Below are positions 1-13,445 of a stretch of DNA of 64,000 bases, one piece after another. The stretch is from Climacium dendroides (taxonomy: Eukaryota > Streptophyta > Bryopsida > Hypnales > Climaciaceae), in the NCBI GenBank assembly GCA_950106755.1, contig OX467087.1, positions 20,154,047-20,218,046 of the forward strand. The letters run 5' to 3'. How positions within the stretch are numbered: position 1 is the stretch's first letter; each line of letters begins with the position of its first letter. The notes beneath the pieces are model-generated. The model saw only the letters and a list, made by a program, of their open reading frames with translations, had not been told where the DNA came from and ran no database searches. The position numbers and the translations under genes are program-made.

Positions 1-1740
1 ACAACTAAGAATGTGAGGAAATTTTCAAATATATATAAAGTTAGAAGAATTTTTTTTCAACCTTGTATGATAGGGCTAGCAACCTTTGAATCCTCTTAGA
101 GTGAGATTTTTGTACTATACGTGGTTATTTTTTTGGACATTTGCTTCTTATATCAAGAAAGTTTCAAATCTACCAAATTTCAAAAATAAAAAAGGAGTTT
201 TTCAAAAGTTCAAGGCAACATAACTTTTGCTCTAAGCACTTGACCAAGAAAAAATTAAATTCCCTCTAAAGGGATATATGTTCACACCTTGTGTCAAAAT
301 TTTGTAAACATCTGACTAAAATTGACTTCATAGAAACCTACCTAAATTTTCAATTGTTTGTTCGACGAATAATTGTCCTTTAGGAGTTAAACTAAGCATT
401 TAAACTCCTATTGGATGATCAATTAATCTAACTAGAAACACTTTTTATGAGGTTGAACAAAAGTAAGTAGATTAAAGAATATAAAAAACAACAATCAAGG
501 CATTGTATCAAACAATAGGTTATGGTGAATTGGAAGAAAAGAGAGTTCAAGGATTTGGAACAAAAGAAAGGTATGAATAAGTGCAAAGTAATTGCGCATT
601 TGAATTCATGAATCATGAATCATTTAATGAATAAAAAATTAATTATACAATAGTAAGTGGATCATACATGAAGCATGTATTTTGTGAGGGAGGTGGAGAT
701 TTTCAGTTTTGACTTTTCTTGAATATGTTTGTTATTAAATGGATGAAATGATTCATCAAAATGTATGTCGGTACAACATAGTTGTAAATGGCTTGCCCTT
801 TGTTACAAATGTCAGGGTTCCTTTGCTAAGGATATTTTTGTTTTTTGGTCACCTTTTCTATACTGTAAATTTTTCATTCTTAAAAGGTTGAATGCATATT
901 AATAATGCATATTATGATCTTGCCAAAGATGTGAAGTTCTAGCAACTAATGGCAAATCATGTCCAAAAAATGTTTACAAAAGACATCTAAAGGGATATAT
1001 CCGCATTTGTTATTGCACATGACTATGTAACAAAAAGATGTGAACATGATGTTTGCATTTCAATTCCTCCCCTCCATTGGAAAAATCAAGATCCCTTGAT
1101 TGAATTTAGAATAAATCCTCCTTCTAAATGTTGTTGATCTTCTAAAAAATACCAAAGCCGTTGATGTTGAGGGAACAAATGATCATTTGAAAAAATTTCA
1201 AGCCTCAAATAGGTTGTGAGGTCTATACTCCTTGTGGTACAATTATAGAATTTATTTTTGAATTTAATGTGTCACTATTGGTGCCACATTAGATTGACTA
1301 TTTTTTTCCAATTTTTTAATATTTTTAATATTTTTAATATTTGCATCAGGGGGGGGGGGCTTAAAATCAAAAACTTTTTGCCTTTTTGAGGCTTGAAATT
1401 TTTTCTAATGCTTTGCCGTCCAAATTTGGATATAAAATATGGATACAAATACAAACATGGTACATGATTTGGATGCGGATTCAAACTACAAATACATGAT
1501 ATGGTGTAGCATAGGAATACTTGGGAACAAAATCCAAGGAATCCTCTAGTGGTAGTTCTTTTCATTGGGGAAGGTCAATTCGTCTATCGTTTTGTATCTA
1601 AGGTCACTTTTACGTAGGTAAATCACTAGTGTGTTATAGTTAAAGATTAAAATCCCATTTATTAGTTTAATTATGTGAATTGGATATATTTTCTGTCCTA
1701 ACCTATTCTAGTAACAGTCCATTACCCATGGATGCAAATA
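1..1740. other. AT-rich intergenic DNA, no gene seen
   Basis: The stretch is strongly AT-rich and holds only short chance reading frames with low-complexity translations. A run of about ten G lies near 1350, preceded by a short AATATTTTT repeat. I see no splice-supported gene, RNA gene or clear transposon end. Confidence 0.6.
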
Positions 1741-3950
1741 TTAGACATGTTGTCTCTGTCTTACACTAGAATTCTAATGTCAAATTGTCCAAGGTTTGTC
1801 AAATAGTCATGGCTCCTGTTCTATCAACTTAATCATGTCCAATATATATATCACATACATACAATTACAATTTCCTTGATTACTTTCCCTTTTAATTTGT
1901 TGTCAATTGGTCTAGTAACTATTTTACTAACCTAATTGCTACTAATGCAGATGCAAATTTCACAATCAGTTGGGTCAATTTGTCTCAGTATGAAGAGCAT
2001 GCAAAAGTAAAGGTTCATTCTTTTAATTTTTAGTTCCAGTCAAATAGTGACATTAGCTTTCTTTCTCCATGCTCCACAGCAAACAACATGTCAATTGGAC
2101 CAAATCCCACAATTGCATTTACGATTAACAATTATACTACTTGGTCAATTTCTCTTGCTATACTAATACATAACTAATTTTATTTATCTCCAATACAGAG
2201 TCAATTTGTCCAAATTTCCACACATGATTAGAACATGAGTTACACAAAGATTTATTTATGATAAGTTGTCAATTGGGCCATTTTTCAACATAAGATCACA
2301 ACAAGATTTGCACAAAGATTCTATCCTACAACAAAAGATTTTGCTACTTAGTTCCTGCATTTGCACTCACAATCAAATGTCAGCATGACTAATAGTGACT
2401 CACAACCACCAAGAATTAATCATCTTTTTACTCGGTACTTCTACAGACCATGTGTAATTCTATCTTAATTTCAATTAACTAGTCTAATTGACTCTTTTAA
2501 TTACTTACATAACTTTATATTGCATTCAAGAATCTATCCTTAAACACAAGCAATTTAACTACAACGACAACCATTACCATTTCAGGCAATTAGACAAACA
2601 TTTCCATAAATTGTCTCTATTTAGACCATTAGACCAGATATTTAGTGATTCAACTTATGTCAAATTGACACTCCAAATATTCATTATTAGAAACTTAAGC
2701 ATAAAATATAAGCATAAAATATAAGCACAAAATATAACCAAGAACTAATTTCATGTCTATTAGACCTTAAACTGAATTTTAGAAAACATCACCAATCACT
2801 GGTATGTTAATTGATTTAACACTCACAGTCTATTTGACTTCAAATATCTTAAATTATAACAAAGGTATCACAACTTGGCTAATTGACCATTAACTCAAGT
2901 ATAAATTTCACCAATCACTGCCATTTATATATAAAAGATCATTACCCTCACAAGTTCAACACGCCTAATTGTCTTCCAGCTTGTACGCCCGCAGTCCATT
3001 TGACCTTGATCAGCCTTTCCAATCACTGACAATTTGACCATAGACGCTCTTACAAAAATTAAAGATAAACTCACCAATCATTGGCTAACTTTTTCATTGT
3101 GGCTTGTTGACTAATTAACTCAAAAACAAAGCTCTCATTCCCAAATCAAGAATTGTTTTCTTCCTTACAACATTGTCTATTTGACCTCAAAATTAATAGA
3201 TCATAACAAATTGACACAACTTCCTCTTAGTTCGACAAATAAACTAACATGAACATAAACATACCAATCACTGGCTTAAATTAGAGTTATCATACTCACC
3301 AAATCTCTCTCAACAATGCTCTCACAACAAGACTATTAGACTGTCAACTAGAGAAAGAACAACGCCAATCCCTGGCTAATTGTCCCACACACTAAGATTA
3401 CAAACTCACTCGAACAACGTCAATCCCTGGCAGATTTAATCGCTCCACAAACTCACTCGAAGACTTAGCTACGAAAAATATCAGAAGGACAATTTGACAA
3501 ATGAACCACTCTTGACTAATTGACCCACAAAGAAATTAACCGAAAGAATGCTAATCACTGGCAAACCTAACAAGAAATAAAACCAATCACTGGTTGTTCA
3601 CTCGAAATGAAAAAATGCAAATCGCTGGCTACACAATCATAAGACGAATAAACTAATTTTCATTGAAGTGAAGGAATACACAAGTACAATAGACACGGTA
3701 AGCAATCACTACAAGCCTGAGAGAGAAAAAAAATTGAAAATATAATCGTCCTTATACTTCTTGGCCATAACCAACTACAATTTAACCCTAAGTCTATTTG
3801 TCTTTAACCGCTGCAACTCTTGCAACTGGCTGTCCACTAGTCATTTCGTTAACCATACGTCTAATTGACCCAGTTCACACTTCACTTCTATTTGTAATTG
3901 ACTTCTACTGGTCCATTTGACTTCTATCTCCAAAAAAATTCAAAATTTCG
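1741..3950. repeat. Degenerate array of GTCAATTTG-like and CCAATCACTGG-like words
   Basis: Words such as TCAATTGG or GTCAATTTGTCC recur at about 1903, 1974, 2091, 2144, 2201 and 2269. From about 2790 to 3615 a second word, CCAATCACTGGC or a one- to two-base variant, recurs about ten times (near 2790, 2905, 3015, 3070, 3261, 3362, 3418, 3548, 3580 and 3612). Intervals are irregular, about 30-190 bp, so this is not a simple satellite. The first word family also recurs near 53.0-53.8 kb. The function is unknown; a decayed repeat family is the plainest reading. Confidence 0.4.
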
Positions 3951-4985
3951 GAAAAATCTTTCTATATATGGATATGTTCATAGAGTACGAATGTAGAATA
4001 TTGATACGAATTACATACATTTTCACAAGCAAAAAATATAGATACATTCCATATGGTTTGCAAGTTCCATAGGTTCACCAAGAATACAAATATAGATGTT
4101 GGGATAGGTTTCATATTAAATTCATGAATTTCTTTCACACAAGAAGTTTGCTCAAAATTTTCTAGTTTGTAAGCCTGTCCACAAAGCAAGTCATCCATTA
4201 TGCTATTTGGATGGTGATCAATCTTTTTTTTTGGCACCATGGGGCCAGATTGCACCATTTCAAAATAATTTTTTAGTTCTTGTCAAAAAAATAATCTTCT
4301 ATTGCCAAAAAAATTCCATTTCTATTAAAAATGTGGATGGAGTCGCCAAATTTGGATGAAGAAGTGTATAAATATGATTGAAAAGTGTTTTTTGGTCCAA
4401 AAGATGGATGGATGTAGAAATACAATGCTTCACCAAATTTTAAGTAATCACCATCAAGTCACTTTATCAAAAATTAAAAAAAAAGTTGGTGGTAATGCTC
4501 TAGCATCTAAAAGAGATACTTTTTTGTTGTTTGACCCTTAACCCCTAAAGTCCCATGGCCATTTTTCTGCCAAAACCACTCAAAACTATCACTTCTACTA
4601 GCACTTCCTACTATTTTTTAGAATTTAATTGTAGGATCTTGTTCTACACTTGTCTTGGATCATGTGATAAATTTTTTTTTTCTGATTTTTGATCATATAG
4701 ATTGAAAGATATTAGGATTCAAAGTGAAAAAAAAAAAAATTCTTTCAAAAAATCACTATGATTGCCCGCAAAACAAGAAGCTCCATAACTTTCACATCTT
4801 TAATCCAAATGGAATGAATCAAAGCTTCCCATTTACAAAAAAATATAATCTACAAGAAAAAAAATATTAAAAATTTTATTTCAATTTTTTGTGGATATTT
4901 TTGTTGCTCAGTCTCCCCCATTTTGAGGTTATTGTTGCATAACTTTTGCTCCCGGGTACCAATTGAAATAAAAATTATATTCCTA
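3951..4985. other. AT-rich intergenic DNA upstream of POLA2
   Basis: This is AT-rich DNA with poly-A and poly-T runs and no supported gene. Composition changes sharply to GC-rich at about 5030, where the POLA2 promoter begins. Confidence 0.5.
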
Positions 4986-5029
4986 GAAAGCTCTTAAGTT
5001 TTTCTATCTTTTAACTTGGAGGTTGGAGG

Positions 5030-5385
5030 TTGACATTGCGACAAGATATGACGTTTTCACACCGGTGTTGAAATTCATATATGCTCAAACTGTCCCCTGA
5101 ACAATTCGCGCGGGAAGGCGCCCATCTCGCGGGAAGACGTCGGCTGTGGCAGCTTGATGTTCCATTCCTCCGCAACGGAGTTTCTCGGGCCCCCCCGCAC
5201 ATCGAGTTTAGTCATATTGTAGGTATCTGTGCTTCTGGTAGTGTAGGGCGAGTACTCTTGGACGTTTTTTTATCCACCTTCTGTCGCATTCTGGCTTTTT
5301 CTTGGTTAGGTTAGGGACGGAGCTTCGACGAGTGATTTTAAATTTTATTCGTGTCGGCTGCTTCGCGGAGCTTGAATTTCTGACG
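5030..5385 (+). promoter_or_regulatory. POLA2 promoter and 5' leader with two E2F-like sites
   Basis: This GC-rich island directly precedes the POLA2 start codon. It contains TTCGCGCGGGAA at 5105-5116 and TCGCGGGAA at 5127-5135, whose reverse complement is TTCCCGCGA. Both resemble the plant E2F consensus (WTTSSCSS, TTTCCCGC type). Replication genes in plants are commonly E2F-controlled at the G1/S transition, which fits the gene downstream. The transcription start was not located, so the split between promoter and leader is inferred. Confidence 0.55.
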
Positions 5386-8300
5386 ATGGAAGATCTGCTA
5401 CGGAAAGAGTTCTCGAGCAACAATTTCACTGTCGAGGATGATGAAACCGCGGAAAAATGTACGCCATTTCTTTACCTGGTTGTGCAATTTCGATCGGAGG
5501 AGGTCTTCAAGGCGCTTGAATTGATATGTAGAGGTTGCATTTTCAATGCCGGGAACATTGTGGCTCTTTGCTTGAGGTTCTTGATTGTTGAGAGCGATGT
5601 TGTTTTTTAGGTGCATCGCTTTGTACGGAGTTTGCTATGGAGCCGGAAGAGTTCGTCTCCAAATGGGAGCTCTATTACCTCAATATGTGAGTCTTTTCTT
5701 TCGTTATTCTGCTAGTGGCGGGAAAGCGTTATACTAAAGTGTTTCCTTCAGTTTTCTGATTTTCTAGTTCATAATAGCTTGATTGTTTTTAGAATTTTCC
5801 AATCCTTGTATGTGTGCAACTTAAGAAGTGAGTCTTCTAAATCAGTATTGAGAAAACCGCAATTAAGAATAAAATAGAATCGAAGACTCCGTTTCCTCTC
5901 AATCCTATCTAGTGCACTAACTTTAGTACTAAAGATGCACTTTGACAATTGGCACTTCAAATTTCTGTATTCCATCTTTCATATGATGGAATGCAATGAT
6001 ATACAAACGACTACTTTGTACGATCTATTTATTCCATAATTGCAGACTATGCTCTCAGTATTCTAGGTCAGGCGAGAGTTACAGAGAATCTTCCCTGAAG
6101 AGTATATCTGGAATCTAGTTGTGATGGCGAAATTTAAACATGCTGTATGCTCCTCCTGAATGTTATTGTTTGAGAAGTTCACTTCTGAAGGGCTTTCTGC
6201 TTGTGGAACAAACCGTTCGCAATGTACTTCCGAAGCCAGCACCTACCTCACAAATCGCTCCTACTTCTTGATCCCACTGTTTTGCGTTCAGAAGCTTTGA
6301 GGAATAGGGATCAATATGCATCAGAATTTTCTGCTGTTCTGCTGATATTTTTGTACGTGGTTCAGGCAGATGGATAGAGTTCAAATTTTGAAAGCAGATC
6401 TTGATGGTTTCAAGCTGTTTCTGGAAAAGGAAAGACTTGAATTTTTTCGAAAGAAGCAAACTGGATTCCACTTCTACACCAAAGATGACGTTGATATGTA
6501 TGTCGTTCGCATTCAATCATGTACACTGATTGCAAGCATTTGAAAACTCTCCCTCAGCATTAAGGTTTTATTATTATTTTTGACGCCCGTTGAGCATCTT
6601 TACTATTCAAATTGTGAAATTTGTTTTTCTTCTGTTGATCCAGGCTGCTTGATAACAAGGAGGACATTGAATTGGGCGATAAATCTTTGCCACAAACTCC
6701 TTCTAAAGATAGACCGACTCCATCATCTTACATCGACCCCACTGAACTGACACCCCCTCCATTAGCTTCCAAAAACCGTGGCATCTCTTTGCACACTCCA
6801 GCCGATGTCGCTCAGAAACCTTCAGATACTCCTTTTGCGCGCCGTTTGAACAAGTTCACTGTGCAGTTTACCTTCAATGACCATCTTTCTTTTGTGTCGA
6901 GCGTGGAGGCCGTGTCCAATACTGATGGCGATGACATAGTGAAACGCCTGAAACCGGTTCAGCGTTGTGAGCTTGATGTCATGGGAACTGGTCCTGAACC
7001 AGGAATTCGATACATGTTTGATCAGATCGAGAACAGGGTAAGTATCTACATATTGCTCACTGACTTATCAAAGTTCTGGGTGGCAGAAAGCGCGTCGTCT
7101 TCGAAGTGTCTTCGATCCTCATCTCTTCTCCCGGAATGCTCATAATGTGCCGAGTACCGTTCTTTTTGCACCTTCTGCCGGTACTTATGTTGCGAGCATT
7201 TGTGATAGTAGAACAACTGTAGATTGCACTTACTTTGTCCTCTTTTGAATTGACTAGAAAACCTGATGATCTTGGGGACTGGCGAATCAGTTTGGTGCAG
7301 TGGATAGGCGGATACAAAATTTTGCCAAGGTGCTGGAGGATAGATTGCATCGGAAATTGGACGATCATGTGGCCCTTGCCTCCCAGGTGATCTCCTGTAA
7401 TGATTTTGCTACTCTGTCCTCCCCCAAATGTCCTATTGTAAACTTGGAGGGGACTAAGATACTGCTATAAAATCCAGTGGACCGTGTTTACTGAAATAAT
7501 GTGCTAGCCTCTCATTTTTTGAAATGGATGTGCAGGAAAGAGTTATGGTGGTGGGTAGGGTTTGCTGTGAAGGAGAGGGTCATCTGAATGATAATTCTGT
7601 TCTTTTGGAAGGGAGGTGAGTATGCTAACACCAGAGTCCTGGGGACTGAAGTTTGCAAGTGGTGTTGCCATTTTGACTATGTGCTCTGCGAAGTTTTCTC
7701 AGATTGAAAAAAAATTGTAATCCCTTTAATAGTATGTACTACATGATCTCTCGCTTTTTTATTTAACCCATGTCACTGAATTGTATCTGCGTCCGTCGTG
7801 CAGTGTGGAGCACTCGAACGGGCAACGCGTTCGCCTTGATCTTCGTAATATACCTAGGTTTTCCTTCTTTCCAGGCCAGGTAATTCGTCGTGTGCCAGCT
7901 CCAGCGTTCTTAGTGACAGTTTATGGATCCAACGTTGGGGATTCTCTCTCTGTTATTCCAAGCTCCTTCAAACCCTGCTCAGAATTTATTTTAGTAGCTT
8001 GAATATCCTTCGCGAGCAGAAAACCTCGACATCTTTCTAATGTATTTCTCTCTGCAAATAACCAGGTAATAGGTGTTGAGGGCCAAAATCCAAGTGGATT
8101 TTGTCTCTTGGCTACTCGCATTTTTGATTCAGTCGCTCTTCCTTCGACGACTTCTCTGGAGTCTGAGGAACCCGTAGCAAAACGTCGAACCTCCAGTCAA
8201 ATTTCTGAATCACCCCAATTCACACGCATTGTAAGTTTTTTGGATACATTCGTTAATTGTAACCAAGAAATACTTTCCATTCGTATTGGATCATGTCAGG

Positions 8301-10534
8301 GTTTTCTGTAATATGAATGGAATAAAGATGCCTTCTTCTGTGGCATTTATCCTGAATCTGTGAAACAGGTGGCTGCAGCGGGACCGTTCACAACCAACGA
8401 CAACCTTGCCTATGAGCCACTTATCGAACTTTTTGAATATGCAAGAGTAGTCCGGCCGAACCTTCTGATACTGGTACCATTTGGACTCGTTTTGTTTTGT
8501 TATTTTCTTGTTAATTGACATATATTATTAGATAGAAATTGATTGACTGACGCAATGTCCCCGGTATAGATGGGACCATTTGTTGATTCGGAGCATCCCC
8601 AGATCAAGCAGGGAACTGTTGGCAGGTTGCTATCCCACGTGTTCCAAGAAGAGATCAGGATGCGGGTAAGCCAACCATACACTGTCGCTAAGAGCAGCAA
8701 GACTTTGCGTAAAGACATTCTACTTGTATGGGCTCGTTGTCGCACTTGTACTCGCTATGCTGAATTTCTCTTAAGGGATTGGCTGTCTGCCCCTTGCCCC
8801 TAGAAGTTGATTGGCTGCTTAATAACTGTGTCCTCTCTGAACAGAGTCACATGTGAATACTTTTTACACTTCGATGCAATCGTTTGTTGAGCAGGTGGAG
8901 GAATATTGTGAAGAAATGGGCGATGGTTGTCGTGTTGTTCTAGTTCCATCCCATCGCGACGCTCATCATGATATAATATTTCCCCAGGTATGATTTAACG
9001 GTTTATTGATCACATTTTTTTGAAGTTGTCTTTACGTTTATTCCTATCCTAACTATCCTTTGTTTAGGTCAAAATCGACAATCCGTTCAATGTTCTAGCT
9101 GTGATCAAATGCAGCTCTGAGGTCTGCGTTAGAAATTTATTTCTTATATTAATTTCTTCAACTGATTCACTGGCATTTTGGTTTGCTCTTCAATACAGCC
9201 TCCACTTGATGCTAATGATTTCGAGGACCCAAACCATCAGGTACGAACAAATTTACCCCAATTTTAGATTTAGTGATCACCTAAACAGTTCCCAGTATTG
9301 TGTTTGTATTACGTGGTACATGCGATTCAGAGGTTCCAATACTGACTGGTCTTGTTGGTTGTCCTCTTATAATGAACACAGATAACATTACTTCCAAATC
9401 CAGGCATCCTGAAAGTTAATGAGGTACTCTCAAAATGGCCCTCCTGTGGGAGCATAGATCATGACAAGATAGATTATATTACTTGAGGAGTGCTTTGGTT
9501 ATGATCAATTGGAACTGGACATAATTACTTAGTCAATCTCCACAAATCTGTTGGCACTCCTATCCAAATACTGCGTATGTCAGGCTAAGATTCTGGTGGT
9601 AAGTTTACTTGTGAATATTGACGATCCCCAAACGGGCCTCCATGGCAGACTGCTGTGTCTGTTCGTGGTGCTTTGGCACGCACTCATGAACTTATGCCTG
9701 TCTGATTATAGGTGACTACGGGATTATGCACCACAGACATTTTGAGACACTTAAGTAGCGAAGAGGTCTCCCGAGTATCGCAGGGGACGTCAAGTGATCG
9801 AATGACCCGACTTGCCTCACATCTCCTTGCACAACGCAGGTATTTACTGAAGTTTGCACATGACTGTAAATGCCAGCCCTAAATATTGATGTTTGGAATT
9901 GCATCGGCAAAAGAAAAATACTTACGTTTGGTTGGCAGAGTAATGACAAAAGCACAAGCAACTTAATTATATGCAGTGATACGGTATGCTAAAGTTCGAA
10001 ATACTTTTTGTGTGGATGCAGTTTTTATCCTCTATTTCCACCAGCACAAACTGTTCCGCTCGACTTAACAGTTGCTCCTGGGTCGCTGGATCTATCATCT
10101 TCGCCAGATATCTTGCTATTGTCTTCTAATCTTGCTCCATTCGTGAAGGTATCACTACACTCATTTGCGACTAGTCTTTGAGTACATATTTCGTTTCCCA
10201 TGCTTTTATAAACCTATTTTGCGCAGGAAAGCTAGAGCGAAATTCAGCAATTAATTGCCCTGGTTGTTTGAGTTAAGATCCTTGAGATTTAAACTAAATG
10301 CTGTCAATTGCTTCACAGGTTGTGTCTTTACCAGTGGATATACAAGCTCGTGAGGATGATATCAATTCTGGAGACAAAGCAAGAAAAGTAGAATGTGTTT
10401 GCATTAACCCGGGATATACCGCAAGGGGGATGTCTGGTGGTACTTTCACTGAGATACTTTATTCAAATGGAGATTCAAATAGTGAATTAGAGCCTCTCCA
10501 CAAACGGTTGCAGGTCAAGGTTATACGTGTTTGA
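5386..10534 (+). CDS. POLA2: DNA polymerase alpha subunit B (primase complex)
   Basis: This is the non-catalytic B subunit of the nuclear DNA polymerase alpha-primase complex, which starts RNA-DNA primers at origins and on the lagging strand. Eighteen exons join in frame to 683 codons: 5386-5458, 5611-5686, 6366-6497, 6644-7037, 7087-7153, 7301-7386, 7536-7615, 7804-7879, 8066-8230, 8369-8473, 8570-8665, 8895-8987, 9068-9121, 9199-9240, 9382-9423, 9712-9839, 10022-10148, 10319-10534. All introns are GT-AG. Residues 1-75 resemble the helical N-terminal domain and a Ser/Thr/Pro-rich linker follows. An OB-fold region lies at about 225-385, and an inactive phosphoesterase-like domain runs from about 384 (AAGPFT, LLILMGPFVDSEHP, VPSHRDAHHD, LLPNPGIL). 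The C-terminus VKVIRV is family-like. The length is slightly above the usual ~600 residues. The least certain junction is the exon 5 donor, GTACCG at 7154. Confidence 0.93.
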
Positions 10535-10925
10535 AATTATCTGTAAGCTTACAATGAATACAAGCCCTACGATGGCAGACACAGAGAATGTGGAAGTTTG
10601 CGTTATCAAAGCACCGGTACGTTCACCTGTCGCTGAGATCGCAATTGATGCACGAGTACCAGTGATCCCAGTGATCCCAGAACTAGTTTATGGAATTTGG
10701 TGCAATAAGCTACCTTGGAGGCAAACAAGCATCAGCTTTGGCTACCTTGAGAGTGAGTTAATTCCAATGTGGAGGAAGTTGCAAATTGGCTATCAAATTT
10801 TATTGTTTGTTGCAGTTTTGGCTAAAATCTAATTTTTTAAAAGGATTTTCTGCAAAGTACATTTAGCTACTGAAAATTTTAAGTAGCAATGGAGTGAATT
10901 TTAGCTAGTTTTGTGATTGTTGATG
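10535..10925. other. POLA2 downstream region
   Basis: This holds the presumed 3' UTR and the transition from genic to AT-rich DNA. It includes a short duplicated word (AGTGATCCC twice) near 10660. No further gene was recognised. Confidence 0.4.
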
Positions 10926-12620
10926 AATACTAAGGGAGGCAACCCATTCTTGATCACCCCCACTTTGACAATGTAGGTTGCTCTCTTTTTGTGTAGGAAG
11001 AGATGAATATTGATCAATTATGGTAGAGTTCTTGGTACAATTGTGGTGCATTATGATTGGCTACAACACTTAATATTGCAACCAATCCTTGGTGGATTTT
11101 GCAACTAGCCCTTGGTTGGAAATAGGAAGGTCTATATGACCAATATGGTCAAATAGAATCTTTAGCTACAAACTTCATAGTAATTATGATTTGAAAAATA
11201 AAAATCTGAAAATTATAGAAATCTTAATTCTATTTTTGCACATAGGAAAATTTTCCCATTGAAGAAACTTGCCTTGTAGATATGTGTATTTGTTGAAGTA
11301 GTTAGAAATAGGTTGCCTCCATTAATTTAATGTTGGGTCTTGCTTCCACTATGATAATCAACATCTCATACTTTGGCCACTAGACCTTATTGGCATCTAG
11401 TTTGAGAATTATTTTTGTCAATGCCAACCACCAAGTATGATAATGAACCTAGTGCCTTGTTCGAGTGGAATAATAAACATTTCAAAATTTTGATTTGTCT
11501 TATAATGTTCAATGTCCGTTGGTTCAAGCAACAAGAATGAGTTCAAATAGCCATTTGAGATTCAAATATTTCAATCTTTCAATTGGATTGAATGATGAAT
11601 GAAAATTAGAATATCAAAGCTTGTTATTTCTTCCATATATGTCCATGATGTTGGTTCAAATTATAAAGTTAATATTTTAGACTTATTGCTTTAGCTAGTG
11701 ATCCTATATAGTTATACATGAAGAACCTATAAAAATCCCAAGAAGTATTTGTCATTCATAATTTACAATATTATATTATGATAAAATTATGTCATGCCAC
11801 TACCATAATTAAATTAATTAAATTAATACACCTTGTAATAATAACACAAATTTGGAATAAAATTTGGAATTGCACAAATTTGTAAGGCACACTAATATAA
11901 GTAATTCACAATATTATAAATGAAATCAATATCATATCAAGTTCTCTTTACTATCCATACCTTGACCCCTAAATGCCTGAGGTACCAAAATTTGGTGTTT
12001 GCAAAACTTTGAAGTTAAATAAAACCTAACCAAGTTGCTATTTTTAGTAGTTTATATTTCTGGAAAGTTTTTCTTGAAGTCTAATTTTAGCATCAAAAAT
12101 CCGATCTTGAAAATAAATGATAATGATTTTTCTATTCACGATTTTGCACAAGGGTACCATGCAATCTTGATTTCTTGTAGTGTTGAGAGCTCTTGGAAAT
12201 GAGCCTCAAATACACTAGATCTTGGAGAAAAAATCACATTCAAAATTCATTCAAAAAAAATTATAGAGTAGATTTTAAGATGCCTTAAATTGGTTGAGGT
12301 TGTACATGTTAGGCCCTTTAACCTCATATTTTTTTGGTCACCAACTTTTTAGATTTGACATGTAAAAAGAGAGTGGAAAGATTTTCATAGTTTTAACGCC
12401 CTCGTGGTCAATCATTATAATCTTTCACTCTGTTGTGTTTTCTTTTCCTATGAGATCTGTAGCATGTCTTGGTTTGAATTTGTATGGTTACAAATCCAAA
12501 AAATATGATGCAACTTATCAAAATGTTGACATTTTGTTCAATTTAGAACAAATTCCAAGAAGCTCAAAACAAGCCTTAGGCATTTAGGGATTAAATTTGG
12601 TTGGGTTTTTTTTAAAGTTT
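10926..12620 (+). repeat. Dispersed repeat block, copies near 35.7 kb and 46.6 kb
   Basis: Positions about 10930-11310 match about 35690-36075 at roughly 75-80% by eye, sharing words such as AATGTAGGTTG, AGGAAGAGATGAATAT, TTGGTGGATTTTGCAA and ACATAGGAAAATTTTCC. Positions about 12000-12600 match about 46560-47160 in the same orientation, sharing AGAGCTC, GAACCTCAAATAC-like and TTTAACCTCATATTT-like words. The pieces probably come from one transposable-element family, plausibly an LTR retrotransposon, but no terminal repeat or protein domain was identified here. Confidence 0.5.
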
Positions 12621-12659
12621 TTTAATGTATAGATAGTGAATTTTGAAGTATTTTTTTAA

Positions 12660-13445
12660 TCTAAAAATTAAAAAATTACTTTTACCTATATTTTGATTAC
12701 AATCTTGGTATTGTCGGAAAGCTCTCGGTGAGGAGGGGTGCACACACTTGGTTTCATGGCATTCTGACTCATAGTAGAAAAGTTATGGATTTTTGAGTTA
12801 TTTTTGGTTCTTAAAAAATTAGAAATTTTTTTTTAGTTTTATTTTGGTCACAATCTTGATACCATTGAAAAGCCCTTGGCAAGGAGGGGTGCACCAGCTT
12901 GGTTTCGTGGCATTTCAACTCATGGTAAAAAAGTTATACATTTTTGAGTTGTTCTTGGTTCTAAAATATTAGAAAATTAGTTTTACTTTTATTTTGACTG
13001 TGACAATGGCACAAGGTACACTAGTTTATACCTTAAATTTGACTGTTTATTTTGGATTTTTAAAATTTTTTATTTGTTATGTTGAAATCTCCAGGACCTT
13101 GCATCACACAATACACACAATAGCATGCTTGGACCTTGCATCACACAATAACATGCTTGGACCCTGCATCACACAATAGCATGCTTGGACCTTACATCAC
13201 ACAATGATGCACAATAGCATGCTTGGACCTTGCATCACACAATAACATGCTCAGTACCGTTGGCGACAAGTGCACCAACTTGGTTTTGTGCTTGGACCTT
13301 GCATCACACAATAGCATGCTTGGTACCGTTGGCAATAGGTGCACCAACTTGGTTTTGTGGCATTGAGACGTATAGTGTGAAAGTTATTGAATTTTGCAGT
13401 ATTTTTTGGATCTAAATATTAGAAAAATACTTTTACTTTAATTTG
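12660..13445 (+). repeat. ~150-bp repeat units, direct orientation
   Basis: Units recur at about 12670, 12820 and 12972, with partial units at 13250-13440. Each carries a core with GAGGGGTGCACC or a near match, CTTGGTTT(T/C)GTGGCAT, AAAGTTAT and TTAGAAAATTA followed by TTTTATTTTG. Reverse-complement members of the family lie at 16.39-16.99 kb. The units look like a diverged satellite or the subterminal repeats of a transposon. Confidence 0.6.
13094..13322 (+). repeat. 28-bp tandem repeat inside the ~150-bp repeat
   Basis: GGACCTTGCATCACACAATA-type units start at 13094, 13131, 13159, 13187, 13225 and 13294. Spacing is exactly 28 bp where uninterrupted; the other steps are 37, 38 and 69 bp and contain small insertions or part of the larger repeat. 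The minisatellite appears to have expanded within a unit of the surrounding repeat. Confidence 0.75.

Noticed and set aside
1350..1359. Run of about ten G in AT-rich DNA
   Set aside because: It is a single homopolymer with no neighbouring G-tracts to make a G-quadruplex; its length may also be a sequencing artefact.
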